Of a stretch of 29,794 nt of DNA, positions 1 to 7,803 are shown piece after piece. The notes beneath the pieces were generated by a model. That model was not told the origin of the DNA. It searched no databases and was given only the letters and a program-made list of their open reading frames with translations. The position numbers and the translations under genes are program-made. The DNA comes from an uncultured Bacteroidales bacterium (GTDB taxonomy: Bacteria > Bacteroidota > Bacteroidia > Bacteroidales > Bacteroidaceae), in the NCBI GenBank assembly GCA_937995875.1, contig CALKIW010000029.1, positions 1-29,794 of the forward strand, given 5' to 3'. The stretch's first letter is position 1. Every line of letters begins with the position of its first letter.

Positions 1-1
1 C

Positions 2-286
2 AATTACCTCATCATACAGAACGGCGTGTTGAAGTCTGTTTTTTTTAAAACATCCCGCATCGGAACATTTAGAACATCCCGCATCGGCACAAAGTGGAAA
101 GAAACACGTTACGCGTTGCCAAAAGGCGCGACGGTGCCGAACAACGTACTTGAATTATTGCACACCACCCATACCGGCTTCACCTATACAGAAGTCATGT
201 GCGTTGAAAAACCGAATGGCAACTATTATCTTTTTATTGACGGAACCGATCCAAACCGTCAAGGGTATTATGTCGAGGCGATCTAA
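2..286 (+). CDS. C-terminal part of an unrecognised protein, cut by the window edge
   Basis: The reading frame is open from base 2 and runs to a TAA at 284-286, so the gene starts before the window; the GTG at 26 is probably internal. About 94 codons are visible. The tail is rich in aromatic and beta-prone residues (for example NGNYYLFIDGTDPN), consistent with the end of a small periplasmic or beta-sandwich protein. A resemblance to PepSY-like periplasmic proteins of Bacteroidota is possible but weak. The segment contains an in-frame 8-residue tandem duplication (KTSRIGTF then RTSRIGTK). It ends 34 bp before the next gene, on the same strand, so the two may be cotranscribed. I do not recognise a function. 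Confidence 0.5.
   Translation, partial: NYLIIQNGVLKSVFFKTSRIGTFRTSRIGTKWKETRYALPKGATVPNNVLELLHTTHTGFTYTEVMCVEKPNGNYYLFIDGTDPNRQGYYVEAI
49..96 (+). repeat. 24-bp in-frame tandem duplication
   Basis: The 15-mer AACATCCCGCATCGG occurs at 49-63 and again at 73-87, a period of 24 bp, which is exactly eight codons. The rest of the second unit has diverged. Because the frame is kept, the duplication adds a second SRIGT motif without breaking the protein. Confidence 0.8.
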
Positions 287-320
287 AGGCAAATTATTTT
301 ACGATAAATACATTTATATA

Positions 321-878
321 ATGAAAAAGCAAGTATTAGCATTACTTACATTATGCTGCTGCTCGGCATCTATGGCACAGCAGAAGACACGCAACCTCTC
401 CATCGAGATTTTTGGTGCCCAGAACACCATTGGCATCAACTACGACAGCCGGTTCAAAGACAACTCAGGCTTAGGTTATCGTGTGGGAATAGGCTATGGC
501 TATGGTAACACTTCCGGCTTGTTCAATCAAAATATCAAAGGTGTGGGCGTTCCGGCGGAACTGAACTATCTGCTCGGAAATAAAAGCAGCAAGTTGGAGC
601 TGGGGTTTGGATTGAGCATGGGAATGTACCATGTGGAGGAAACCGGACTGATCTATAAGAAGCCGGTTGCTCCCGAAACAATGGGAACAATGGAAACATA
701 TACAACGAAAGAAAACCATTTTGGCTATTTCTTCTTTGGCGATATCGGTTATCGTTATCAGCGTGAGAATGGTTTCATGTTCCGTGCAGGTGTATCACCA
801 TCCTTTAATTTCGGCGATAAGCATGGACTTGACAGGTCGCTGCTCTTTCCATACATCGGCTTGGGCTGGTCGTTCTAA
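321..878 (+). CDS. Small outer-membrane beta-barrel protein (porin/OmpW-like size)
   Basis: The 185-residue product starts MKKQVLALLTLCCCSASMAQQ, a type I signal peptide with likely cleavage after SMA. The mature part has alternating glycine- and aromatic-rich strands (GLGYRVGIGYGYG, LELGFGLSMGMY, FGYFFFGDIGYRYQ) and ends in a terminal phenylalanine (GLGWSF), the usual outer-membrane beta-signal. The length suggests eight strands. The start at 321 was chosen over an in-frame extension back to 150 because the signal peptide begins there and the AT-rich stretch just before it looks like a leader. A strong terminator follows at 891-950. The function is unknown; it resembles generic outer membrane beta-barrel proteins of Bacteroidota. 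Confidence 0.8.
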   Translation: MKKQVLALLTLCCCSASMAQQKTRNLSIEIFGAQNTIGINYDSRFKDNSGLGYRVGIGYGYGNTSGLFNQNIKGVGVPAELNYLLGNKSSKLELGFGLSMGMYHVEETGLIYKKPVAPETMGTMETYTTKENHFGYFFFGDIGYRYQRENGFMFRAGVSPSFNFGDKHGLDRSLLFPYIGLGWSF

Positions 879-890
879 GCAGATTGAGTT

Positions 891-950
891 GAAAGCGAAT
901 GTTCCTGATGCCTGTTGAAACATCAGGAGCATTCGCTTTCGTTATTTTTT
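891..950 (+). terminator. Rho-independent terminator after the barrel protein
   Basis: A 20-bp stem with one mismatch pairs 891-910 with 921-940 around the 10-nt loop CCTGTTGAAA, followed by GTTATTTTTT. It sits 12 bp after the stop codon at 878 and is the strongest terminator in the left part of the window. Confidence 0.93.
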
Positions 951-1114
951 CCATCCTTTTCTTAGATCGTGTCGCCTTCGCCTTACCCATGATGGTGCTA
1001 TCGTTGCGACATTCCTCAGCTTTACCGTCAGTTTGAAACTGAAGAAGAAACGGGGCTTAGCGTTGCTCGGAGATTACCCGAAACTGTTTTCCGTTTCATT
1101 TGTTCATAACCACC

Positions 1115-1176
1115 TATACAGCATGAGGGGTTGGAAGAACAAGTTGTCTTCCAACCCCTCATCTCATAGATGTATA
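1115..1176. repeat. Long perfect inverted repeat (hairpin)
   Basis: A perfect 16-bp stem pairs 1123-1138 (ATGAGGGGTTGGAAGA) with 1147-1162 around an 8-nt loop. A second, outer arm pairs TATACA (1115-1120) with TGTATA (1171-1176). No long T-run follows on either strand, though TATATTCCCCTTTG lies to the right, so this may be a terminator of a lost gene or a structured RNA. Confidence 0.8.
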
Positions 1177-1307
1177 TATTCCCCTTTGTGTCGCTCGATG
1201 CTCGGAGCATCGGACAGGTCGCTGTTGAGGCCGGCTGCGAGAATCCTTACCACATCGTGTGGATTCCACACAGCCCCTCCCAAACAAGCATGATAGCAAC
1301 AACCTGA
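1170..1307 (+). pseudogene. Possible remnant of an AraC-type helix-turn-helix
   Basis: In the frame ending at the TGA at 1305-1307, residues read SIGQVAVEAGCENPYHIVW. This resembles the second recognition helix region of AraC regulators, where the family pattern is roughly I-x-x-V/I-A-x-E-x-G-F-x-N-x-Y-x-F. The match lasts only about 17 residues and then stops, and the canonical Phe after Gly is Cys here. The frame opens at an ATG at 1170 inside the hairpin arm, so a complete gene is unlikely. A chance resemblance cannot be excluded. Confidence 0.2.
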
Positions 1308-1320
1308 TGCGGTCGGCTAT

Positions 1321-1482
1321 TTAGGGCTTCTGCACGTCGTCCGGCGTCTTGCTGAAAATGTTGTGGAGCACTTTCAGGTCAAACTTCGGTGTGCGGTCGT
1401 AATAGAAAATACCGTTCTGCTCCTGCTCTACGTCGGTAAGCTGAGTGTAGCAATATCCCCATATATGATCGCCCAATTCGAG
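1321..1482 (-). pseudogene. C-terminal remnant of a GH2 glycoside hydrolase
   Basis: The minus-strand frame ending in the TAA at 1323-1321 encodes HIWGYCYTQLTDVEQEQNG followed by IFYYDRTPKF. This is the very typical last beta-alpha unit and end of the catalytic barrel in many family GH2 beta-galactosidase/beta-glucuronidase-like enzymes of Bacteroidota. Only about 54 codons match; before residue LEL (near 1482) similarity stops abruptly and neighbouring frames are unrelated, so the 5' part of the gene has been lost. It lies on the same strand as the mannan locus, about 320 bp downstream of the intact GH2 gene, and differs from that gene's C-terminus, so it is a second GH2 gene rather than a duplicated tail. 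It was perhaps once the last gene of the operon. Confidence 0.75.
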
Positions 1483-1636
1483 CACTGTAAAAGATGAGCA
1501 GGAGCGACAAAACATAGCCTTTTTTGCACTGGATGCTCCGAAAACAAGGGCCATATTTTAGGGCATAATAGTTTACAAAGGAGGAGGGAAAAGAGGCTTC
1601 GGACAGACCAATCGGACAAGTCCGACGCAAATCATC

Positions 1637-1704
1637 ATGATGGGGCGGTGTGGCCGGGAGCAAACCTTAGATGTTGCTCAACGAGCCTTTCACCGCCCCA
1701 TCAT
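1637..1704. repeat. Nested inverted repeats downstream of the GH2 gene
   Basis: A perfect 14-bp outer stem pairs 1637-1650 (ATGATGGGGCGGTG) with 1691-1704. Its 40-nt interior contains a second hairpin, GAGCAA (1658-1663) with TTGCTC (1674-1679). It lies about 100 bp past the stop of the minus-strand GH2 gene at 1803 and could end or protect the operon mRNA. No clear U-tract follows. Confidence 0.75.
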
Positions 1705-1802
1705 CAGACCGTGTTTCCTAAGCTGCGGGGATTAGGAAAGCTGTATTCTATTGGGGGTTGGGACGCCGGCCGGCCAAACGCACACCCGGCATCAACCCTA
1801 CA

Positions 1803-4800
1803 TTACTTCATGTTGAATCCCGTCAGGCTCACCACCGGCGTGGTGCCGCGACCGTCTTCGGCACGATAGCTCACCCGCACCGTCCGGCTTTCGCCCGGCA
1901 TCAGCATCAGGTAGTTGTCGCTGTAGATCGCGGGCAAAATCTGCCTGCCATCGCTGCCCTTGAGATTCAGGCGGAGGAGCAGCGCGGGCGTGGTGGCACG
2001 ATTGGTCACTACGACCGTCCCGCGATATTCATCGCCAACGGCCACGAAGTCTTGCGAAACACTCACCTCTGCCTTGGGCAAAGACTGAATCAGCCGGAAG
2101 TCGGACGGCTGGCGTGTCTCCACATAGAAGTTTTCAGATACCAATTCGTCGCCCTCTCGAAGGCTCAACTTCACGAAACAGAGGGGCAGATCGGCTGTGC
2201 GGAGCGGCATCACGTCGAGCGTTTGGTCGTCGTCGATGGTCACGGTTGCCTTGTCCGTGCTCAGCAGTTTGCCCTGCATATCGAGCACCTCCACCGTAGC
2301 TTCCAATGTGCGTTTGCCTTTGGCAATATTGACAACCTGAACGCGTTTTGTGCTCGCGTTGAGTTGAATGTGCAGCGGCTCGCACGCCTTCTTGATGCCG
2401 AAATATCCACCGGTTGGCTCCAGAAAATAGTCATAGGTTTGCCATACCATAGAGGGCCAGCACGGATGGCTCATCCACATCAGCAAGCCCATTCTGTCGA
2501 GCTGCGCACTCTCGTACATGGCGCGGTGGCCGTCATAATTGATCCATTGCGCGAGTCTCGTAAAGGTTTCGGCGTTATCGGCTTCTCCAAAGCGCTCGTT
2601 GTAGAGCTTGTTGAAGGTCACCCCACCCTGCGCGCCTTCCAGCGTGTAGTCGTGTTCGCCCCAACTGATGCACTGCGGCCACAGGTTTTCGGGAGCCAGC
2701 GTTCGGGCCAGACTTTCGTAGTTCATCACATTGGGCATACCGCGCTCGGAGTGCAGTTTGCGGGTCTGGTTTTCGAAATACCAATCCAGTTTCTGCAACC
2801 GGTAGGGGCCGTGCCCGCTCACTCCGTCGTCGGCAGAATTGGGGATATAGCCCAACTGCGGATGTTCCTTCTTAACCGCCTCACGCAGAGCCGCATCCAG
2901 CGTCTTGGGAGGATAACCCTCGTTTCTGCCCACATAGATTCCGATGGAAGGATGGTTGCGGATGCGATAGATGTAATCGCGCGCGTTGTCCATGAACATC
3001 TGCTCATCGTATGGGTCGGGGCCGTCCCAGGGATTGGCCAGCCAGAAGTCCTGCCATACCATGATGCCGTATTTGTCGCACGCGTCGTAGAATTCCTCGT
3101 CACCAATCTGGCCAACCCAGTTGCGAATCATCGTGAAATTCATTTCGCGGTGATGGCGCACGGCAGCATCGTATTCGCGCCCCCTGTAGTTCAGGTTTGT
3201 CTCAGAAAAGCCCCAGTTGCCACCGAGCGGATCCAGACGCTTGCCGTTGATATAAATCTTGGTTTCGGTGTCGAGGTCCTGATAGCTCATTTCGCGAATG
3301 CCCGCCTTGTAGCGCACCTCGTCCGACCGGCCGCCCATGTCTGCCGTGAAGCCGGCGTCGTAGAGATAAGGCTCGCCGTAGCCGTTGGGCCACCAGAGCT
3401 TGAGACGCTGATTGCGCAACTGCGCAAATTCGCTTGGGAGGAATGTTACTTCCTGCGAAGCGTTGGCCGGAAGTGTGATTTCCTTGCTGAACTTGATGTC
3501 GCCTACCCACCCACTCACGGTTGCGGTAACACTGCGGTTGAGCGCATTCCTGACAAGTACCGATGGCGTGAGGGTTGCCAAGGTATCGGGCAAGTTCAGT
3601 TTGGTTGTCAGCAACGGGTCGGACACGCTCACACCATTATCGGCGGAAAGATAAACGTCGTTCCATATTCCGACTTCCCGACCGGGCGTAGACGTGATCC
3701 AGTCCCACCCTATCGAAGCGTGGAACGTGGGGTTGTCGGCTCCGAGGATACCACCGTTCAGGTCGGTGGACTCCTCGTTCTTCACCTTGACGGCACCGAT
3801 ATGGTCGTTGCGGAAAACACGAACTTCCAACGCGTTGTCACCGGCCTGCAGAAAGTTGGTCACATTGAAGCGGCCCCGCTTGAAAGCCCCGTCAATCCGC
3901 CCAATCTTGTTTCCGTTCAACAGAATGTCGGCCTTCCAGTTGATACCATTGAAATTCAGCCAAACTTGTTTGCCCTGATAGGCTTCGGGACAGCGGAAAG
4001 TCGTGGTGTACGTGAAGTTTGAATTGAAGAATGATTCCGAAACCTGACGCAGATTGTTGTCGAAATTGGTTTCGGGCAGCGCACCTATGTTGGCATAACT
4101 GGTCAGCACCGTGCCGGGTACCGTTGCCACAATCGGCGTGGCAGCTCCCTCGCGCAGCAGCTTCCAGTCGCCGCCGTTCAGCCAATACTTGCCGTCTTTC
4201 ATGCCTTGTCTTTCAGCCGGTCGGGCCACCAGTCCACCCCGACCATACACTTCTATTTCGGAAATAGCATAGTTGCCCGACGCCGACGGCTCCTGCAAGA
4301 GCAAACGCACATAGCGTCCCGTAGCCTTGCAATCAACCTGCTCAGCCAGAGCCGAAGCATGGGTAAGCGTCTTGACATCCGTCCATGTGCGGTTGTCTGA
4401 TGAAACCTGCAACACGGCCTTCTCTGCACGCTCCAGCCAATGGATGTTCACCTTGTCGAAAGCCACCGACTGTCCCAAGTCGATCTTCACCCATTGCTCC
4501 CTGTCGCCCGCAGCCTGCCACACGCTTGCAAAATCGTATGACGGTATGGCCTTGATGTTTTTTCCGGTTTTCTGAAAGTCTACCCCGTTCAGTCGCCAAT
4601 AGGCACAGCCCTTCATCTCGAACAGCAGGCGAATGTGGGCATAGGCATTTGAGGGCAGCGCGAGATTGACATCAACCTTGCGCAAAGGCAGTTTCTCGAT
4701 GGTTTCCTTCTTGTTCGGGTCAGAACTCACCATCTGCTTCGTGGCCCTGCCGGGCAAATCTTTCCCCTGCAAGGTGCCGACGGTATTCCACTTCCTGCCA

Positions 4801-5285
4801 TCCGCAGAAGCCTGCACCAATAGCTTGTACCCACTCTTAGCCTCATCGGGATGATAGGCCACTTCGGCATCCAGTTTGATTCCGTCGGTATGGATGCTGC
4901 CATTGTTCCAATCGTATTGGATAAATGCATTCTCCCCCTTGATGAAGTTTGAGGAGTGAATGTTCTCGTCCAGCGTTTTCTCCTTGTCGCGGAGCGGGAG
5001 CACGCCCTCTGGGGTAGAGACGGTCAGCACCGTCGGCGCCTTTGTCGTCGTGATGCCATCTGTCAGCAGCTGAGCCGTAAGATTGTAATCCACCGACGAA
5101 GAGGCTGTTGCCGCCCTGTTGAGCGCCACATTTCTATAGACATTATCCGTCACCATAGAGGGCGCGAAATTCTCGGACGCTCGTCCGGGATATTTGCCGA
5201 TACCCCTTGTGTAATCTCCGTTTCCGGCAAGCGCGAATGAAGAAACAGCGCAATTCAGCATAAGTAATAATGTTTGTTTTATCAT
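1803..5285 (-). CDS. GH2 beta-mannosidase / exo-beta-glucosaminidase-like enzyme with discoidin-like domains
   Basis: This 1160-residue secreted enzyme has a type I signal peptide (cleavage near SFALA-GNG). Residues about 50-237 and 250-348 look like two F5/8-type (discoidin) sugar-binding domains. They are followed by the GH2 jelly-roll (about 365-545), an immunoglobulin-like domain (550-665), a TIM barrel (670-975) and C-terminal beta-sandwiches. The barrel carries VGRNEG with candidate acid/base Glu789, and LHSERGMPNV with candidate nucleophile Glu847. The stretch MVWQTYDYFLEPTGGYFG followed by KKACEPLHIQ is typical of the CsxA exo-glucosaminidase/plant endo-beta-mannosidase branch of GH2. 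In a locus with two GH26 mannanases and a GH130, removal of terminal beta-mannosyl residues in the periplasm is the likely role; glucosaminidase activity is the alternative. It is the last gene of the operon, 171 bp after the GH26 gene, with a hairpin between them. Confidence 0.85.
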   Translation of the reverse strand: MIKQTLLLMLNCAVSSFALAGNGDYTRGIGKYPGRASENFAPSMVTDNVYRNVALNRAATASSSVDYNLTAQLLTDGITTTKAPTVLTVSTPEGVLPLRDKEKTLDENIHSSNFIKGENAFIQYDWNNGSIHTDGIKLDAEVAYHPDEAKSGYKLLVQASADGRKWNTVGTLQGKDLPGRATKQMVSSDPNKKETIEKLPLRKVDVNLALPSNAYAHIRLLFEMKGCAYWRLNGVDFQKTGKNIKAIPSYDFASVWQAAGDREQWVKIDLGQSVAFDKVNIHWLERAEKAVLQVSSDNRTWTDVKTLTHASALAEQVDCKATGRYVRLLLQEPSASGNYAISEIEVYGRGGLVARPAERQGMKDGKYWLNGGDWKLLREGAATPIVATVPGTVLTSYANIGALPETNFDNNLRQVSESFFNSNFTYTTTFRCPEAYQGKQVWLNFNGINWKADILLNGNKIGRIDGAFKRGRFNVTNFLQAGDNALEVRVFRNDHIGAVKVKNEESTDLNGGILGADNPTFHASIGWDWITSTPGREVGIWNDVYLSADNGVSVSDPLLTTKLNLPDTLATLTPSVLVRNALNRSVTATVSGWVGDIKFSKEITLPANASQEVTFLPSEFAQLRNQRLKLWWPNGYGEPYLYDAGFTADMGGRSDEVRYKAGIREMSYQDLDTETKIYINGKRLDPLGGNWGFSETNLNYRGREYDAAVRHHREMNFTMIRNWVGQIGDEEFYDACDKYGIMVWQDFWLANPWDGPDPYDEQMFMDNARDYIYRIRNHPSIGIYVGRNEGYPPKTLDAALREAVKKEHPQLGYIPNSADDGVSGHGPYRLQKLDWYFENQTRKLHSERGMPNVMNYESLARTLAPENLWPQCISWGEHDYTLEGAQGGVTFNKLYNERFGEADNAETFTRLAQWINYDGHRAMYESAQLDRMGLLMWMSHPCWPSMVWQTYDYFLEPTGGYFGIKKACEPLHIQLNASTKRVQVVNIAKGKRTLEATVEVLDMQGKLLSTDKATVTIDDDQTLDVMPLRTADLPLCFVKLSLREGDELVSENFYVETRQPSDFRLIQSLPKAEVSVSQDFVAVGDEYRGTVVVTNRATTPALLLRLNLKGSDGRQILPAIYSDNYLMLMPGESRTVRVSYRAEDGRGTTPVVSLTGFNMK

Positions 5286-5372
5286 ATTGAGACCAAGTTA
5301 TTTGATTTAAGATTCAGCTTCATGAAAATTGGCTCATCCGTTTAGGTCTTACATCCTCTTTTTATTCAGGAA

Positions 5373-5400
5373 GGGCGTTACCCCTTAACGGGGTACGCCC
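5373..5400 (-). terminator. Intercistronic hairpin between GH26 and GH2 genes
   Basis: An 11-bp GC-rich stem with one bulged base pairs GGGCGTTACCCC (5373-5384) with GGGGTACGCCC (5390-5400) around a short TTAAC loop. On the transcribed minus strand it is followed by TTCCTGAATAAAAAG, which is only weakly T-rich. It could be an attenuator or mRNA-processing site that lowers GH2 expression relative to the upstream genes. Confidence 0.6.
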
Positions 5401-5456
5401 TATGAAATCCTAAAACAACTGTAATACCTAAACGACCAAACCCATGGAATATTGGA

Positions 5457-6590
5457 TTATTGCTTGGATAATGTGTACATATCCGGCAGATCCTTACTGA
5501 AGAAAGTGCGTTTATCTTGATAGAACTTCACAAAATCGGCTTCGGCCGGATGACCCGGATAGATTGAAAAATAGTGCGTGTCCTGCTCGTTCTTATCAAC
5601 AAATTTGTTTCTCCATGTTGTAATGAAACTCACATTAACGCCTTCGGCTGTTGCTGCTTTGAGAATGTGCTCTGTCCAAAATTGCGGATTGGTGTAAGCC
5701 TCAAGGCCCGTTTCGGTCACCGCACACGGTTTGCGCTTGTCTCTGGAAATTCGGGACAGCACTTTCAGATTGTGTTCGAGCATCTTCCCGAACTCGGCCT
5801 CCTGCTCATAAAAGTCGTAACCAATCATGTCTACATAGTCATCCCCCGGCCAACGATACAGGAATTGGGCCGCGTCGTCATACCGATGGGATTGCGGGGA
5901 GATGCAATAGATGAACTGGTGCACGCCGTTTGCCTTGATATAGTCTACCATCCGGCGCCACACGGCAACAAACTCGGCTTCTGTAGCGCACTTACTCCCC
6001 CACCAGTTCCAAACCTGCGTATGTTCGTGGAGCGGGCGAAAAATAATCGGAATGGGACGTCCCTCGTCGTCTTTCAATGTCTTCACGAATGCAATCACAT
6101 TGTCCAACCACCCATAGAAACGGGCGTGGGTGTCACTGCCCTCATTGAGAATCTGTTTCAACACATAGTTGTTGCTGTTGTCCCACGCATCTCTTCCCGT
6201 AAGCGGGTTGTCGATGTGGCAGCATCCCATGATGATTTCGCCACGACGGCGCGCCTCCTCAATGCAACGACGGCGCAGCTTCATCCCCTCGGAGTTGGGA
6301 TTTCCGCGCATCATGATTTCTGCGAAGTCCATGCTGTAAACGCCCGGATAGTCGCCACACACTTGCTTGGTATCCGAATTGCCCGACTCGCCGTACCAGT
6401 AACGGCCATACATCAAGTCGTCATGATGGCCGAAGATGAAGCCGCGTTTCTGTATTTCCCATAAATTAGCGTAAAGTGCCTTTGTCTCTGCGGTTGCGTC
6501 TTCGTCAACCATTGTCAGTTGTTGCGCGAACGCATTGTAACCGACAACCAACAACAAAGACATCAACGATAAAATTCTTTTTCTCATCAT
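5457..6590 (-). CDS. GH26 endo-beta-1,4-mannanase, secreted (periplasmic type)
   Basis: This hydrolase cuts beta-1,4-mannosidic bonds in mannan chains. The clan GH-A barrel is recognised by FGHHDDLMYGRYWYGE, by IFRPLHEHTQVWNWWG with the acid/base Glu in the HEH triplet, and by VTETGLE with the nucleophile Glu about 104 residues later. W-P-G-D-D-Y-V-D, seen in GH26, is present. The N-terminus is a type I signal peptide ending near NAFAQQ, with no lipobox, so the enzyme is probably periplasmic. I use the ATG at 6590; a TTG one codon upstream is also in frame. It follows a paralogous lipoprotein GH26 by 12 bp. The arrangement parallels the surface and periplasmic GH26 pair described for Bacteroides ovatus galactomannan use, where the periplasmic enzyme releases mannobiose. 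Confidence 0.93.
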   Translation of the reverse strand: MMRKRILSLMSLLLVVGYNAFAQQLTMVDEDATAETKALYANLWEIQKRGFIFGHHDDLMYGRYWYGESGNSDTKQVCGDYPGVYSMDFAEIMMRGNPNSEGMKLRRRCIEEARRRGEIIMGCCHIDNPLTGRDAWDNSNNYVLKQILNEGSDTHARFYGWLDNVIAFVKTLKDDEGRPIPIIFRPLHEHTQVWNWWGSKCATEAEFVAVWRRMVDYIKANGVHQFIYCISPQSHRYDDAAQFLYRWPGDDYVDMIGYDFYEQEAEFGKMLEHNLKVLSRISRDKRKPCAVTETGLEAYTNPQFWTEHILKAATAEGVNVSFITTWRNKFVDKNEQDTHYFSIYPGHPAEADFVKFYQDKRTFFSKDLPDMYTLSKQ

Positions 6591-6602
6591 CAACAGGGTA
6601 TT

Positions 6603-7796
6603 TTATTGAACACTCATGCCTGCTGGCATGGCGTACATATTAGGAAGATCTTTGCTGAACAAGGTCATGTCGTTGTTGTAGAAACGAACGAAGTCGGGCT
6701 CAGACACATGACCCGGATAAACGGAATAATAGTGCTTGTCGCTTTCGTCGCCATGAACAAACTTGTTTCTCCACATCACAATCATGCTGACCTTGCGGCC
6801 CTCAGCCGGCGTGAGAACCTGCTCGGTCCAATATTTCTTGGCGGTGAATCCCTCGACGCCCATCTCGGTGATGCCGCAAGGCTTCTGCTTCTTGGCCGAA
6901 ACGCTGGACAGCATCCGCATATTGACAGACAGCGTAGCAGGACTCAGACCGTGATAACAGTCCATGCCGATAAAGTCTACATAGTCGTCTCCCGGCCAAC
7001 GATACAGGAAGTCTTCCTCTTTCTTGGGTGTGTCCATTTGGGGTGAAACGGCATACAGAAACTGGTGTACGCCGGCCTGACGCAGATAATCCACCGTGAA
7101 CTTCCACAAAGCGATATACTCGGCTTCGGATGTGCAGCTGTTGCCCCACCACGACCAACTCTGCGTGTGCTCGTGGAAAGGACGGAAGATAACGGGAATC
7201 GGCTTACCGTTGTCGTCTGTCAATTCCTGTGCAAACGAAACCAAACGGTCGAGCCACGACTTGAACTTCATGTTGGTTGCGCTGCCCTCAGTGAGAATCT
7301 CCTTGCCTACTTGATTGTTGGAATTATCCCACGAATTTCCACCGGTCAAGGGGTTGTTCAAGTGGGCACAGGCCATGATCACCTCGCCGCGACGCCGCGC
7401 ATCCTGTATGCAGCGTTTGCGCAGCAGGTTGGCTTCCTGCGCAGAGGTGCAACGGTCGTCCATCAATTCGGCAAAATCCACGCTGTAAACGCCCGGATAG
7501 TCGCCACACACTTGCTTGGTGTCGGAATTGCCCTGTTCGCCATACCAATAGCGGCCATACATCAAGTCGTCGTGATGGCCAAACATAAAGCCACGTTGCT
7601 GAATTTGCCACAGATTGGCATAGAGTGCCTTCGTTTCGGCAGTGGCATTCTTGTCGACGATTTTCAGTTCCTTTACGTCAGCCGAAGGACTTTCGACAGT
7701 GCTTGGCATAGGGTCAATCTTATCGACATCGCTGCACGAGAAAAATATGGGGAGAGCCAGTGCTCCTATTGTCCATAATTTATGAATTGCTTTCAT
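6603..7796 (-). CDS. GH26 endo-beta-1,4-mannanase, lipoprotein (likely cell surface)
   Basis: The 397-residue enzyme has a type II signal peptide with lipobox IFFSC (lipidated Cys21), followed by the acidic stretch SDVDKID, compatible with export to the outer face of the outer membrane. Family GH26 is shown by FMFGHHDDLMYGRYWYGE, FRPFHEHTQSWSWWG (acid/base Glu209) and GITEMGVEG (nucleophile Glu311). It is a clear paralogue of the next gene: many blocks are identical in protein, and one stretch (about 7480-7516 against 6331-6367) is nearly identical in DNA. The unusual N-terminal linker after Cys21 (about 25 residues rich in Ser, Pro and Asp) spaces the catalytic domain from the membrane. It probably makes the first cuts in mannan at the surface, feeding SusD and SusC. 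Confidence 0.93.
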   Translation of the reverse strand: MKAIHKLWTIGALALPIFFSCSDVDKIDPMPSTVESPSADVKELKIVDKNATAETKALYANLWQIQQRGFMFGHHDDLMYGRYWYGEQGNSDTKQVCGDYPGVYSVDFAELMDDRCTSAQEANLLRKRCIQDARRRGEVIMACAHLNNPLTGGNSWDNSNNQVGKEILTEGSATNMKFKSWLDRLVSFAQELTDDNGKPIPVIFRPFHEHTQSWSWWGNSCTSEAEYIALWKFTVDYLRQAGVHQFLYAVSPQMDTPKKEEDFLYRWPGDDYVDFIGMDCYHGLSPATLSVNMRMLSSVSAKKQKPCGITEMGVEGFTAKKYWTEQVLTPAEGRKVSMIVMWRNKFVHGDESDKHYYSVYPGHVSEPDFVRFYNNDMTLFSKDLPNMYAMPAGMSVQ

Positions 7797-7803
7797 TGTT
7801 CTT

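Larger units (their letters stand above)
951..1320. other. Gene-poor stretch with hairpins and possible gene debris
   Basis: No convincing intact gene is seen. The stretch holds the perfect hairpin at 1115-1176, a short palindrome CGATGCTCGGAGCATCG at 1196-1212, and an AraC helix-turn-helix-like fragment at about 1170-1307. Together with the GH2 remnant just to the right, it reads as decayed coding DNA. Confidence 0.5.

Noticed and set aside
150..320. Upstream extension of the beta-barrel gene to the ATG at 150
   Set aside because: It overlaps the preceding gene in another frame and would bury the signal peptide that begins at 321.
1758..4022. A 754-codon plus-strand open frame
   Set aside because: It is fully antisense to the GH2 gene, which has clear domains, a signal peptide and catalytic motifs. 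The plus frame has His/Val/Ala-rich composition typical of a shadow frame in GC-rich coding DNA.
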